Positions 37,521 through 49,398 of a stretch of 64,000 nt of DNA are shown one piece after another. This DNA comes from Monarcha castaneiventris obscurior. Lineage: Eukaryota; Chordata; Aves; Passeriformes; Monarchidae. The notes under the pieces were generated by a model, which had not been told where the DNA came from, did not search any database, and saw only the letters and a list, made by a program, of their open reading frames with translations. Every line of letters begins with the position of its first letter. The first letter of the stretch is position 1. The position numbers were made by a program, and so were the translations under genes. The DNA lies in assembly GCA_026261815.1 (NCBI GenBank), contig JAMPIT010000300.1, positions 2,146,501-2,210,500 on the forward strand, in the 5' to 3' direction.

Positions 37521-37765
37521 CAATCTCACCGCCTTCCCCAAAATACGCACGGCGTAGCCCCCCCCTTCCCCCGCTGCCGCCACTCCGCCCCCGCAGCGCC
37601 GGGAGGGCGCCGGGGACTCCCGGCAGCGGGAACCCCGCTCCGCCCCGCCCGGCTGCTGGCACCGGGCACCGGCGGACACCCCCTCCCCAAAGCCGGTCGG
37701 ATCGGTGCCGAGCCCCGCGAACACCGGCGCTGTGTTCAGGCTGGAGACCACACTCCCGAGCTCAC

Positions 37766-40165
37766 CTCGCTGCACAGGGTGGGATCCGCGGAGGGTTTCA
37801 CAAACATGAACTCGCTGATATCCGAGACCGGCGAAAAGCAGGAGCGGTAACGGGGGGCGGGGGGTGCTGTTGCTGTCACCTGCACGCCCATCACAGTGTC
37901 CCCTTGCTTAGGCTCATAGTGCAAGTGCCCAAAGATGTGGCTGGGAGGAGGCTGAAGCGTGTTCACGCTCTCCACGCAGCAGCCCTGGTTGGCAGGTGCA
38001 GAGCCCCGCCGGAGGCACCGAATGCCCAGCGCTGCCAGTCCCACCAGCGAGACGGTGGAGATGAGCACTAGGGACACAATCAGGTAAAGTGTAATAGTGG
38101 GCAAGCCCCCACCATCAGCAGCCCGAGCCTCGGAGCCCTGCAGGGCCTCCGGACCCTTCTCCTCCACCAGCACCACCAGGGTGACGGCTGTGGAGAGTGG
38201 GGGTTCCCCGGCATCCCGGACCACCACCAGCAGTTCGTGCGCAGAGGCGTCCGTCTCCTGCAGAGCCCGCATGATCCGGACCTCCCCAGAACGCAGGGCC
38301 ACGCTGAAAAGCCCCAGGTCTGTGGCCTCCACAAGGTGGTAGGATAGCCAGGCATTGCGCCCTGAGTCCGCATCGATTGCCACCACCTTGGTGATGAGGG
38401 CAGGAGGGACGATGGAAGGGGAAATTCGGAACTGAGTAGCAGAGTCCTCCCCAGCCCTGGGGAAATGCACCCGTGGGGCGTTGTCGTTCTGGTCCACTAC
38501 AAAAACATGAACCAGTGTTCTGTTCCTCAGGGCCGGGGAGCCACCATCAGAGACCTCCACATGGAACTGGAGATAGGTGGTTTGCTCATAGTCAAAAGGG
38601 AATTTGGCAGTGACCTGCCCATTCGTGGGATGTATCGAGAGGTAGCGAGTAGGATCCAGGCCTGGATCTGTCCCACCAGCTCGCAGGATGGAGTAGGACA
38701 GCCGGGAATTCTGCTCCGAGTCAGGGTCGGCAGCAGAGACTGTAACCAGCACGCTGCCCACTGGATTGTTTTCTGCCACCAGCACTTCATAGGACGCTTG
38801 CTCAAACTGGGGAGCGTTGTCATTGACATCTATCAGGGTGATTGGCAAGATGGTGTGGCGGGAGAGGGGGGGATGGCCCAGGTCCGAGGCAGAGACGGTG
38901 ACATTGTAGTAGGCAACGTGCTCCCGGTCCAGTCGGGTGCTGGTGAGCAGCGAGTACTGGTGCTCGTAGTCCTTACGCAGCTGGAAGGGAAGATCTGGAG
39001 ACACGTGGCACAGGACCTTGCCCTGCTCGCCAGAGTCCCTGTCTCTGACGTGTATCACGGCCACCACTGTGCCTGGCAGTGCATCCTCGCTCAGGGTGCT
39101 TGAGAAGGAGGTAAGAATGACCTCAGGGGCGTTGTCATTGACATCAGTGATTTCCACCACCACGCTGCAGTGCTCCTCCATCGTGGGTGACCCCATGTCC
39201 TTGGCCTCCACTTCGATCTCATAAACTGTCGCCTCCTCAAAGTCCAGGTTGCCCTGGACACGAATCTCCCCAGTTTGCTCATCGATGGCAAAGATCTGGC
39301 GTAAGGCAGCTGAGTTGTGGCTACTGAGGGAGTAGCGGATGTCTCCGTTGGGTCCTTCATCCACATCGGTGGCATTTAACTTCACCACGAGGGTGCCCAG
39401 CGGCGAGTTCTCCACCAAGCGTGCTCCGTATGATGGCCTGTCAAAGACCGGGTGGTTGTCATTGGCATCCAGAACCTGAATAGTGATGCGTATCTTGCTG
39501 GACTGTGGGGGAGAGCCCCCATCTTCAGCAGTCAGCACCAGGTAGTGGAAGGCTCTGAATTCCCGGTCCAGGGCCCGCTCCAGCACCAGCTCAGGGAACT
39601 TCCCACCATCAGTGCGGGCCTTCACGTTGAGGTTGAAGTTGTCATTGGCACTCAGGTGATAGGTCTGCAAGGTGTTGGTGCCCACGTCAGGGTCCTGGGC
39701 TGGCTGGATGGGGAAGCGGGCACCCAGAGACGCCAGCTCGTAGATGCGCAAGGAAACCTCATCACTGGGGAACTCCGGGGGGTTGTCATTGATATCCAGG
39801 ATCTCCACCTCAATACGGTAAAACTCCACCGGGTTCTCGATGGCAAGTTTCAAGTGGAGGAAGCAGCGTGGGTTCTGCCCGCAGAGCTGCTCCCGGTCTA
39901 TCCTCTCACTGACCATAATAACCCCCGTGTTCACATTGACGGAGAAGTACTGGGAATCCGAATCGGACAGTACCTGCAGATTAGCTGCCGCCAGTTTTGC
40001 CACATCGGTGCCCAGGTCCTTCGCGATATTGCCCACAAAGGCACCCCGCGTGAGCTCCTCCGGGATGCTGTACCGGATCTGAGCAGACGAGCTGTGCAAG
40101 AACAGACAGAAGGAGAAGACACGCGGCAGCCCCAGGGAGCGGCGCGCCTGCCCTGCCCTCGGCAT
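37766..40165 (-). CDS. Protocadherin gamma C-type variable exon, middle of the trio
   Basis: Encodes 800 residues: signal peptide (about 1-28, FSFCLFLHSSSA before QIRYSIPEE), six cadherin repeats with linkers LDINDNPPEF, LDANDNHPVF, TDVNDNAPEV, IDVNDNAPQF and VDQNDNAPRV, a transmembrane helix (about 690-713, TLYLIVSLVLISTVSLVGLA), and an 87-residue tail containing YRSCFSPVSDISEFMFVKP. The ATG at 40165 is preferred because the signal peptide then has a normal length; an in-frame ATG at 40237 lies 24 codons upstream. The phase-0 donor GAG|gtgagc follows 37766, and with the constant domain the protein has 924 residues. The CFSPxSDxSxFxF motif groups it with its two neighbours. I cannot pair it confidently with a mammalian C-type gene. 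Its ATG lies only 290 bp from the previous exon's donor. Confidence 0.92.
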
Positions 40166-40455
40166 CCTTGCCGGGTGGCGGGCCGGGGAGCGATGCCCTG
40201 GGCGCCGGGGGCCGCGCTCAGCGCTCGCCGCTCCCATTCATTGTTTGGGGCGGACGCGGCCCGGCGGGGCGGGGGGAGCGCGGCGCGCAGCGGCCCCGCC
40301 ATTGGCTGCGGCCGCGGCGGCGCCGCTCCAATCGCCGCGCGCCTTCCCCAGGACAGCAACACCGGCGCCAATCACGGCCCGCGCACCGGAGCCGCGCGCG
40401 CCCCCCGCGCCGCCGGAGCCGCCGGAGCCGCCGGAGCCCGGGCCGGGCCGCTCAC
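40166..40455 (-). promoter_or_regulatory. Compact promoter region of the middle C-type exon
   Basis: The whole space between the upstream exon's splice donor and this exon's ATG is 290 bp. It is very GC-rich and CpG-rich. It holds three CCAAT boxes (ATTGG on plus at 40301-40305, CCAAT at 40328-40332 and 40368-40372) and a gccgccgga triplicate near 40408-40440. CCAAT boxes are NF-Y-type sites. I see no CSE-like motif of the kind found upstream of the A, B-like and C3 exons. Confidence 0.45.
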
Positions 40456-42909
40456 CTGGCCGCGGTCCCGCAGCGTCCCGCCGGCCGGCAGGAAAACCCC
40501 GCTCTCCCGCGGCAGCGTGGCGGGGCTTGGGCAGGGCCGCAGGAAGGTGAAGTCGCTCCGCTCGGAGCCCGGGGAGAAGCAGGTGCTGTAGTGCTGGGAC
40601 GGGGAGTCGGTGGGTCGCAGCGTGACCTCCATGTACTTAAGGGTGCCGTCGGAGCTGAGCTGCAGCTTGGGGCTGGAGTGCTTGCAAAAGTCCCGGGAGG
40701 GTGACTCGCTGAGCCAGCAGCAGCAGTAGGGTGAGACGGCGGCACGGCCCCTGCGCCGGAGGCAGCGGGCGGCCAGGAGGGTGACAGTGGCCAGTGCCAC
40801 CGTGCTGACGGCTGCCAGCGCGATGATCAGGTAGAAGGTCAGGTCCGGCTTTTCCTTGGCACCAGCCAGGAAATCCTGAGGCTTAAAGCTCTCCTCCAGA
40901 GCTGCCTCCTCCAGGGCCACAGTGATGGTGGCGGTGGTGGAGAGCGGAGGGTCACCATTGTCCATCACCTGGACAAGGAGCTGCTGCACTGCCATGTCGC
41001 TGTCCTGGAAGGCACGCGCCGTCCGCACCTCCCCGGTGTACAGCGACACGTGGAACAAGGAGGGGTCGGTGGACTGCGGCAAGAGTCGGTACGAGAGCCA
41101 GGCATTGTGCCCAGCATCCGCATCCACTGCTGTCACCTTGGCCACCAGGTAGCCCGGTGGGGCAGACAGCGGGACCCTCTGGGGTTCCGGCACATCGCTG
41201 TCACTGGCAGGGTGCAGGATGGTGGGGGGATGGTCATTCTCATCCAGCACAAAGATGTAGACAGTAACATTGGCATAGAGAGGGGGGGACCCCGAGTCCT
41301 TCACGACCACAGACACCGGCAGAACCTGCAGCAGCTCAAAGTCAAAGGTGCGCTGAGCATAGAGATTGCCATTGTCAGGGTTGATGTGGACAAAGGAAGA
41401 GATGGGGTCATCCTGCACTTGGCCACTCTCTATGGAGTAAACAAGCCGGGAATTAACCCCGTCGTCAGGATCTGAGGCAGAGACGGTGCACAGCAGGGAG
41501 CCAGGCGGGTTGTTCTCCTGGAGAAAGGCATCGTAGGAGGGCTGCGAGAAGCGTGGGGGGTTGTCATTCACATCAGATATATTGAGGAGCAGCGTGAGTG
41601 TGGTGGTGAGGGCAGGAGAACCACCATCCTGAGCGATCAGCTCCACTGCGTACTGTGAGGTAGACTCTCGGTCCAGGCTTTTCTGGGTGACCAGGGAGAA
41701 GTGGTTCTGAAGGGACCTGATGGCAAAAGGCACGTCGGGGGAGATCTCCAGGCTCACATCCCCATTGGCTCCTGAGTCTCGGTCCCGTACATTGAAGAGC
41801 CCCACGACAGTCTCCGGTGGGGTGTCCTCTGGCACCGGATTCAACAAGGAGGTGAGCAGCACCTCCGGGGGGTTGTCATTGGCATCCTCCACTTGCACCT
41901 GCAGCACACAATTGCCCTCCATCTCTGGGACCCCTCCGTCATGGGCTCGCACATAGATCTCATAGAAACGCGATTCCTCAAAGTCCAGGGCCCCACTCAC
42001 CCAGACCTCGCCAGTGCGGGGATCCAGGGCAAAGAGCCTCCGCACGGAGTCGGAGGTGTGAACCCCAAAGGAGTACTGTGTCTCCCCATTGGGGCCCTCG
42101 TCGGGGTCAGATGCATTGACCCGGAGGAGCACAGCCCCCACAGGTGTGTTTTCCGGGACTTTCACCTTGTATGTGGTGTGGTCAAAGGTGGGTGCGTTGT
42201 CATTGACATCCAGGACCTGGACCGTTATCTGTGCCGTGCCCGAGCGAGCTGGGCTTCCCCCATCCACAGCTGTCAGCACCAGCTGCACTTCTGGCTGCTC
42301 TTCCCGGTCCAGGGCACGCTCCAGCACCAGCTCCGGGAACAGTTTGCCATCCGGCTGCTGCTTGACGTCCAGGGAGAAGTGGGAGTTGGGGCTCAGCCAG
42401 TAGGAGCTCACAGCATTGGTGCCCACGTCGGGGTCCTGCGCGCTCTCCAGGGGGAAGCGCGCAGCCACCGTGGCAGACTCGGCGATGCGCAGGGTGCGGT
42501 GAGCAGTGGGGAAGCTCGGGGAGTTGTCGTTCAGATCCAGGATCTCCACTTCCAGGCGGAAGAGCTGCAGGGGGTTCTCTGTCACCACCTGCACCGACAG
42601 CACGCAGCTGGCAGCTGCTCCGCACAGACGCTCGCGGTCCAGCCGCTGGCTCACCACCAGCGTGCCACTGTCCAGGCGCACGGCGAAGTAGCGCAAGCTC
42701 TCCTCTGAGCCCAGGCGCAGCCTGCGACCTGGCAGCTCCTCCACCTTCAAGCCCAGGTCCCGGGCCACGTTCCCCACCACGGTTCCCAACTCTGACTCCT
42801 CAACCACCGAGTAGTGGATCTGCCCGGAGACCCAGCCCCAGCCGCAGAGCAAAAACAAACTCAGTACTTGCCATTTCCAGGCGGGTCGCTGGAGGCTGAC
42901 ACTCTCCAT
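40456..42909 (-). CDS. PCDHGC5: Protocadherin gamma C5-like variable exon
   Basis: Encodes 818 residues. The N-terminus KWQVLSLFLLCGWGWVSGQ followed by YSVVEESELGT closely matches mammalian PCDHGC5, as does the tail block SSDGTLKYMEVTLRPTDS with CFSPGSERSDFTFLRP. Order: signal peptide (1-28), six cadherin repeats with linkers LDLNDNSPSF, LDVNDNAPTF, EDANDNPPEV, SDVNDNPPRF and a variant LDENDHPPTI (His for the last Asn), a transmembrane helix (about 690-714), and a 106-residue tail ending LRDRGQ at the donor CAG|gtgagc. ATG 42909 gives the spacing to KWQVL seen in mammals; ATGs at 42921 and 43026 are in frame upstream. With the constant domain it has 942 residues. In mammals C5 forms a homophilic trans-adhesive isoform expressed from a non-stochastic C-type promoter. 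Confidence 0.9.
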
Positions 42910-43152
42910 GTCCGTGCGCATCCGGCCCGGGACACAGCAGGCACTGAGGAACTGCGAATAAATCCCTGGGTCTCTGTTCCACGGCTTAGAAAACAGCTCC
43001 GGGGCTCTGGCAGGCTGCGGCTCCAACTGTCAGCCTCCAAGCAGAGGGGGTGGGCTGGGGGAGGGGAACTGAATCACAGCCCCAGCGCGGAGGTGGGAGG
43101 GGTGGGGGGGAGAAGCAGATTTCCCCCCCTCGCTTCAGATCAGCGCCCAATT

Positions 43153-43179
43153 GGCCGAGAGCTCCATCCCCTCTCGGCC
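43153..43179. promoter_or_regulatory. Perfect 9-bp inverted repeat upstream of the C5-like exon
   Basis: ggccgagag and ctctcggcc are separated by 9 nt, 244-270 bp upstream of the chosen ATG. This is the distance at which the other exons carry their conserved promoter motif. A function is inferred from position only. Confidence 0.35.
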
Positions 43180-44064
43180 AGCAGTGGCTCCGGAGGTGCG
43201 GGAAGCAGGGGCCTGAGCCGGCAACAGCAGGGCTGCCACCCCCGGCCTCCCCTCTGCCAGCCTGACTCACTTGCTCCGACAGCTCGCTTTGCGTTCACAG
43301 GGAAACTGCACGTCCTGGCAGCCTGGAAGCAAGGTACAAGCCCTCCCTGTGTGCTCCCCCTCCACAATGGTGGCTTCACATCATGCCTACAGACAAAGGG
43401 CAGCTGTCATGAACGCAGGCCAAAGGACTTTTCATGCCCGATGAAAAGGTGCTTGTTAGAGCCCCGAGGTGCCAGGGGCTCCTCTCTCACCCCTCTTCTC
43501 CCCCTCAGCTACTGCTTTGGCTGCTGCCTGCACCCCATGATTGCCTCTCTGAGTGAGGCATCACTGCCCACAGTATTACCACCGGCCAGGAGACCTCACA
43601 CTGAGGCAGGGACGCCCACTCCTCCCAGCCCACCCGTGGCAGTGGGAGGCTGAAGGTGAAAAAGCAAAGGCAGTGAGCCATTCAAAGCCAAAATACAATT
43701 GCTCCCAATGCACACCCGACTGCAAGCCACTTCCTCGCCCAGGGGCAAGGAAGGGGTCAGTCTTCACAGGCCCCAAATCACTGCAAACACACAGAGCCGG
43801 ACAGCAAGGCCACTAGATCACCACAGGATCACAACACCAGGTCAGGATGTCAGGCTGGGAAGGAAGTCCAAGCCTCCCACCTGGCAGACACACACACTGA
43901 TATTCTGTGGCAGATACAGCTTTGCAGCCCTGAGGGCAAAAGCAGGGGTCTCAGCTTCCCCAGGGGGAAGCAAACAGTAATTTCCTGCTCTCCCTGTCCC
44001 AGATGATGTTGGCAAGCTGCAGGCTTTTAGTTCAATTCACATCCCTGCAGAAGCCTTGTGCATT

Positions 44065-44400
44065 CATAGAGTCACAGAATGGCCTGGGTTGGAAGGGACC
44101 TTATAGATCATCTCATTCTGACCTGCTGTGGCCAGGCACACCTTCCACTAGACCAGGTTGCTCAAAGCTCAATCCAGCCTGACCGTGAATACTCCCAGGG
44201 ACAGGGCAGCCACAGCTTCTCTGGGCAACCTGTGCCAGTGCCACACTATGCTCACAGGGAAGAATTTTTATACCTGTTATGTAATCTAAACCTTCTCTCT
44301 GTCAGTTTGAAACCATCCTCTCTTGTCCTGTCACTACCTGCTCTTGTAAAATGTCCCTCTCTGTCTTCTGTCCTTGGTGCACTGAAGGCCACCCTGACCC
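44065..44400 (-). repeat. CR1 LINE fragment, about 335 bp
   Basis: The plus strand starts cattcatagagtcacagaat and continues ggcctgggttggaagggacc, then ctagaccaggttgctcaaag, with the tcttgtcctgtcactacctg block near 44320. Reverse orientation. It is the only CR1 between the variable exons. Confidence 0.9.
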
Positions 44401-46971
44401 TCCTTGGGTGCACACAGACCCTGGGGGCGGGGGTCTGCAGTGGTGTGGCAGGCAGGGGACCCAGCTCCTGCCTGGGATCCTGCCTGTCTCCGCCACCGGG
44501 GCACCAGAGGGATCTGGGGAATAAGTGAGGGAGGCTGAGGGCACCCATGCCCGGCACGGTGGACGGTGACAGGGACAGCATCCTTCTGACGAGAACACGG
44601 ACAGTGAAGGTGCTGCAGTCGAGGGTCCTCCCTCCGATCTGCAGCACCTCCCTGCCTATTCTAAGAGCCGTGAGGCGGGACCACCCTGCTGCCAGTCAGG
44701 GAGAGACACCAGGAAGAACCTTATGAATGGTGAGAAGACTGCCCGGGTCCCACCTACTGCCGGCTCCGGAGGAGGGGAGAAGGCGTTCTTAAAAAGACAA
44801 TGCAGAAAAGCGCTGGACAAGGGATTTCCCAGCACAGAGTGACCAATTCCTACTTGCACATACTCATTCCCCCAGGGCTCCTGATCGGAGCAGGAAGCTG
44901 TCACAGTAACCTTGGCTCTGGAATGTGCTCCGTCCCCATCCCAGTCCGGGCCCCAGACAGTATAGCTGGGTGACAGACCTTTCCACCAGCAATACAGGGT
45001 GCTGCACCCCTGGGAATGGGTTTGCTGCTGCTGCAGTGCCTCAGCAGAACCCCCCTGCAAAGCCCACATAGCCTGGGAGAATCCACTCAGTGTCCCGGGG
45101 TGGCTCGGTCACCAAGGACCTGGAGCAAGTGCTTTACACAGGGAATCCTGCTGCTGCTTGGGTCTGTCAAAGGCTGGGATGGGGACAGTGTGACAAGGCA
45201 GGAAGGGTATGGGGTGTCTAGGATGGAGAAGGAGATGCTCCTTATTCCACAGGGTCAGAGCTCACCCTGTGGAAAAGCACCAAGCCAGACAACTCAGGGA
45301 TCACTGGAGATCCTGCAGGGTAGGATCCCTCATGGCCACGCCACCTGCTACAGACAGGGCCAACGCCCTCCCCACAGCATCACTTTTGTGGGCTGGCTGT
45401 GTCCTGCAGAGCAAAGAGGTGTAAAGCCTTTGCAGGCTTGACACAGTCCGTTGTCACCACAAAGACTGAAAATTCAGGGCCCAGAGCCAGACCAGCTGAT
45501 TTCTCACTGCCAGTGCCTTTGCAGTGCCATTCTGGGGAGTAGGAGGGAGTCATGGCTAGGGCTCAGGTTTACTGCCCTCCTTTCCCCCACTCTCAAATCA
45601 CTTATTGCCCTCACCACCAGAGGTATCTTGTGAGGACCTTTTGGTGGAGGGGACATCCTTTCCCCAGCCATAGCCCAGCCCACACAATGCAGAGAAACAC
45701 TTGCTCCTGCAGCTGCTGCAGCCATTCTCACCTGCCACAAACCAGAAGTGCTGAGTCTGAGCAGTGACGCAAGCAGGGGAAAAAAAAAAGGCATAAAATA
45801 ATTCTGAGAGGTTTCTGCCTCCTTCTGTGATTTGGCCACACTGAGCAGGCGGCACACGCAGCCTCACACCCATGAACAGCTTCCGCTGCACCTCACTTCC
45901 TTCTGCTCTGAGGAACCAATCACTCCTACCCACTGCCTCCCAGGAAGGACAAATTACCAGCACCAATGACCTTGGAAATCTACCAGATCCACACCCCCTC
46001 TCCACTGGATCCACTACCTGGCCTCACCTCTGAAGACTGAAGCATTCCTGTAATTGAAAGCTTTCAAATTAAGCAGCACAATTCCCATCGGGGGAGAAGC
46101 AGAGAAGCTGCTGCCATGCGCAAACGCCTTCCAGCCTGCAGTTTGTTCCATCAGGACATCAGACATCACCCAGAGACAGCGTATTAGAAATCATGCAGAG
46201 CTTCTAATAGGGTTTTTGAACAACATCTGAGTGGAGGACTCACCACCCTGCTCAGAGCCAAAGTCCAGCTCAGGGGAGCCCTGCAAGCAACTGGGACAGT
46301 CTGCAATCCCTCCCCCGCCACAAAACAAACATCATCACAGAACTTGCATGGAAGCAAAACCGGAACCATTCAGGAGTCAAACACGAGGAGCGGCACAGAT
46401 GGGAGGGACTGCTCTGTGACCACGATCTGTCAAACAGAGGAATCAGCATTGTCCTTCACCTTTGCGTGCTGCACTGTGAGAGGTGACACGCCAATGCCCA
46501 GCTCCCAGCCCCATCTGCACCACCACCTCTCCAGCCCCCACCAAGTCACAACGCACAGAGATTATGTTCCCCCGCAGTGCAAGTGCTCCCCTTGGCTCTC
46601 CTTTTGCGAAGGGAAGGAAATACCATTAACAACAAACTTTGTGCCAAGGATTAACAAGTGGTTTCAAGCTGACCTCAGCCTTCACCGGTTACTCATGCAA
46701 GGCGTACCCAAAACTGCATCCAAAAGACGTATGTTTGCCAGTGTGAACAAACTGATTCACTTGATCCTGCTCACCACAGTGCAGAAGTCATCAGCCCTCA
46801 GGATGGCTCATTTGACTCCAAAGAACACCTGTTCAGCTGTAGCTGAACTCTTTAGGGGCATGGCGCGACTGGATGTCCCTCCCAACCCCAAAATGCAACC
46901 ACGCACATACGGCGCAAATGAACTGTGGCTCTGCCCAGCGCTGGGACATGCCAAGGAAGGAGCTACATTAC

Positions 46972-49398
46972 CTCGGCAGGTGTGGGGAGCCGGCTGGCGG
47001 TGCCCACAATCTGATGGTACAGCCCTGGCTCACCATTCCTTATGGTGCCCTGGCGGCTCCCTAAGGGGCTGGAAGTGAAGGGCTTTTTACACAGGAGATC
47101 ACTCTGGCGAGAGTCCGTGGTGAGATAGACCTGGTGGTAGAAGCTGGGTGGCGTGAAGCCACCCCGCACGGCATCAATGTGGTGGAAGGGCCCTGGTGTC
47201 CTGTACGTGGTACTCCTGGAGCTGTTGTACAGCTCCTTTGACTGCCTCCACTTGTAGCACTTGAAGATGCCCACGGACAACATGGTGATGAAGAAGGCTG
47301 CTGACACCAAAATCACAGCCAGGATGAGATAGAAAGTCACATGTTTCCTGGGATCATTGGCAGGCGCCACATCAGTGAGGTCAGTGAGCACCTCCTTGAC
47401 CATCTCGGCCACAGAGATGGAGATGGTGGCACTGGTGGACAGCACAGGCTCCCCATGGTCTTTCAGCAGGATCACCAAGGTGTGCTCAGGAGTTTCATCC
47501 TCGCGGAGCTGGCGGGCCGTGAAGATCTCCCCGTTGTGCAGCCCAACCAAGAAGAGGCTGGGGTCAGTGGCCTGCAACAGGGTATAGGAGATCCAGGCAT
47601 TGTACCCTGCATCCGCATCCACCGCCACCACCTTGGTGACCATGTGCCCGGCAGGAGTGCCTGGTGCCACCACATCGGTGTAGGTGGTGTTGGGATGAGG
47701 GTACAGCACCATTGGGGCATTGTCATTGAGGTCAGTGACAAACACACTGACTGAGACATTAGAGGCCAGAGGCGGAAAGCCGCCGTCCTGGACCTGCACC
47801 ATCATGCTGAACTCCACCTGGTCCTCATGGTCCAGGGAGGTGAGCAGGTAGAGGGTGCCGTTCTCCCGGTTGATGGAGAAGAGGTGGCCGAAAGTGGGGT
47901 CACCCTGCAGAAGGGTATAGGAGAGGTGGGCATTGCGCCCGAGGTCCGGGTCTGTGGCGCTCACATTAAGGATGGGGATGCCGGGCATGTTGTTCTCCAG
48001 AACATAGACATCATAGGAGTCCTGGGACAACTTGGGCGCGTTGTCATTGACATCTGACACCTGCACCAGGATGTGTTTTACTGCAGACAAGGGTGGCGAG
48101 CCCGAGTCCTTGGCTGTGATAGTGATGTTATACTCTGCTGCCTTTTCCCGGTCCAGAGCTCCATCTGTTTTCAATGTGTAGTAATTTTTGAGGGAGGAGC
48201 TGAGCATGAAGGGGATCCCAGGGGAAATAAAACAGGTCACCAGGCCATTGTCATGGGAGTCCAAGTCTGTTACACTCAGCAGAGCTACGACCGTCCCTGG
48301 GGCCGCATCTTCAGGCACAGGGCTGTACACAGAAGTCACTGTCACCTCTGGAGCATTGTCATTCACATCCACGACTTCCACCAGCACTTTGCAGTGAGCC
48401 ACACCAGGAACGGCTCCCTTGTCTTTAGCCTGTAAGTAAATCTCGTACAGCTTCGTTTCCTCATAGTCCAGCTGTCCCTTGACCCTCAACTCCCCTGTGG
48501 CTGAGTCCAGAGCAAAGAGTTCTCGTACCTTGGCGGGGGTGTGGCTGCTGAAGGAGTAGACGATGTCTCCATTGGGCCCATCATCCAGATCGTACGCACT
48601 GATCCTGGCGACCAGGGTACCGCTGGGCGTGTTCTCCCTCACACTCGCCTTATAGGTGGACTGGTTGAAGACCGGGGCGTTGTCGTTGGCATCTACAACG
48701 TCAATGTGGATCTGCACATGGGCCGACCGTGGCGGGCTGCCTCCATCCAGCGCAGTCAAGACCAAATTCAGCTCCCTTTGCTCCTCCCTGTCCAGCTCCT
48801 TCTCTAGCACCAGTTCCGCGTACTTGCTGCCATCCACCCTCGTCTGCACGTCGAGCGCAAAGTTCGGGTTAGCGCTGAGCTGGTAGGTCTGCAAAGAGTT
48901 AATTCCCACATCGGGGTCTTGCGCGCTCTCTAGCGGGAAGCGCGCTCCGGCAGCCACCGACTCACTGATTTCCAGCCTCGCCTGGCTGCTGGGAAAAACC
49001 GGGTCGTTGTCATTGATGTCCTGGATCTCTACGGTGCCGCTGTACAGCTCGAGCGGGTTTTCCACCACGATCTCAAAGCTGAGGGAGCAGGGAGAGAGCG
49101 CGCCGCAGAGCTCCTCCCGGTCTATCCTCTCGTTCACCAGCAGCGCCCCGCTCGTCAGATCCACCCCGAAGTACTTCTTGTTGCCGCCGGACACCACCCG
49201 CAATCGGCGTCCCGGCAGCCGCCCGAGGTCCAGCGCCAGGTCGGCTACCACATTCCCCACCGCGGAGCCTCTCCGCGCCTCCTCGGGGATCGCATAGCGA
49301 ATCGCGGCGGAAACCCAGTCGGAAACGCCGAACAAAAGCAAGAGGCTCAGTACCTGCCCCGTCGTCACCCCGCGGCTCCTTACAGCAACGCCGTTCAT
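46972..49398 (-). CDS. PCDHGC3: Protocadherin gamma C3 variable exon
   Basis: Encodes 809 residues and is clearly the PCDHGC3 orthologue. The tail reads YRTPGPFHHIDAVRGG, then FYHQVYLTTDSRQSDLLCKK, close to human C3 (YRTPGPSLHADAVRGG and YHQVYLTTDSRRSD), and EC4 has VTVTSVYSPVPEDAAPGTVV as in human. Order: signal peptide (1-31), six cadherin repeats with linkers QDINDNDPVF, VDANDNAPVF, VDVNDNAPEV, SDVNDNAPKL and TDLNDNAPMV, a transmembrane helix (about 690-712, FYLILAVILVSAAFFITMLS), and a 97-residue tail ending TPAE at GAG|gtaatg. Total with constant domain 933 residues; human is 934. In mammals C3 is the only gamma isoform whose variable tail binds Axin1, and it promotes dendrite arborisation. 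The ATG at 49398 precedes a normal signal peptide and is the first in frame. Confidence 0.97.

Larger units (their letters stand above)
42910..46971. other. Spacer between the C3 and C5-like exons
   Basis: The first 350 bp next to the C5-like ATG are GC-rich and probably promoter and 5' UTR. The rest has one CR1 fragment (44065-44400) and no recognised gene. It is intronic for all upstream gamma isoforms. Confidence 0.75.

Noticed and set aside
36663..37850. 395-codon plus-strand open frame across the end of one variable exon and the next promoter
   Set aside because: Antisense shadow of EC1 coding sequence plus a CpG-rich promoter; low-complexity Pro/Arg.
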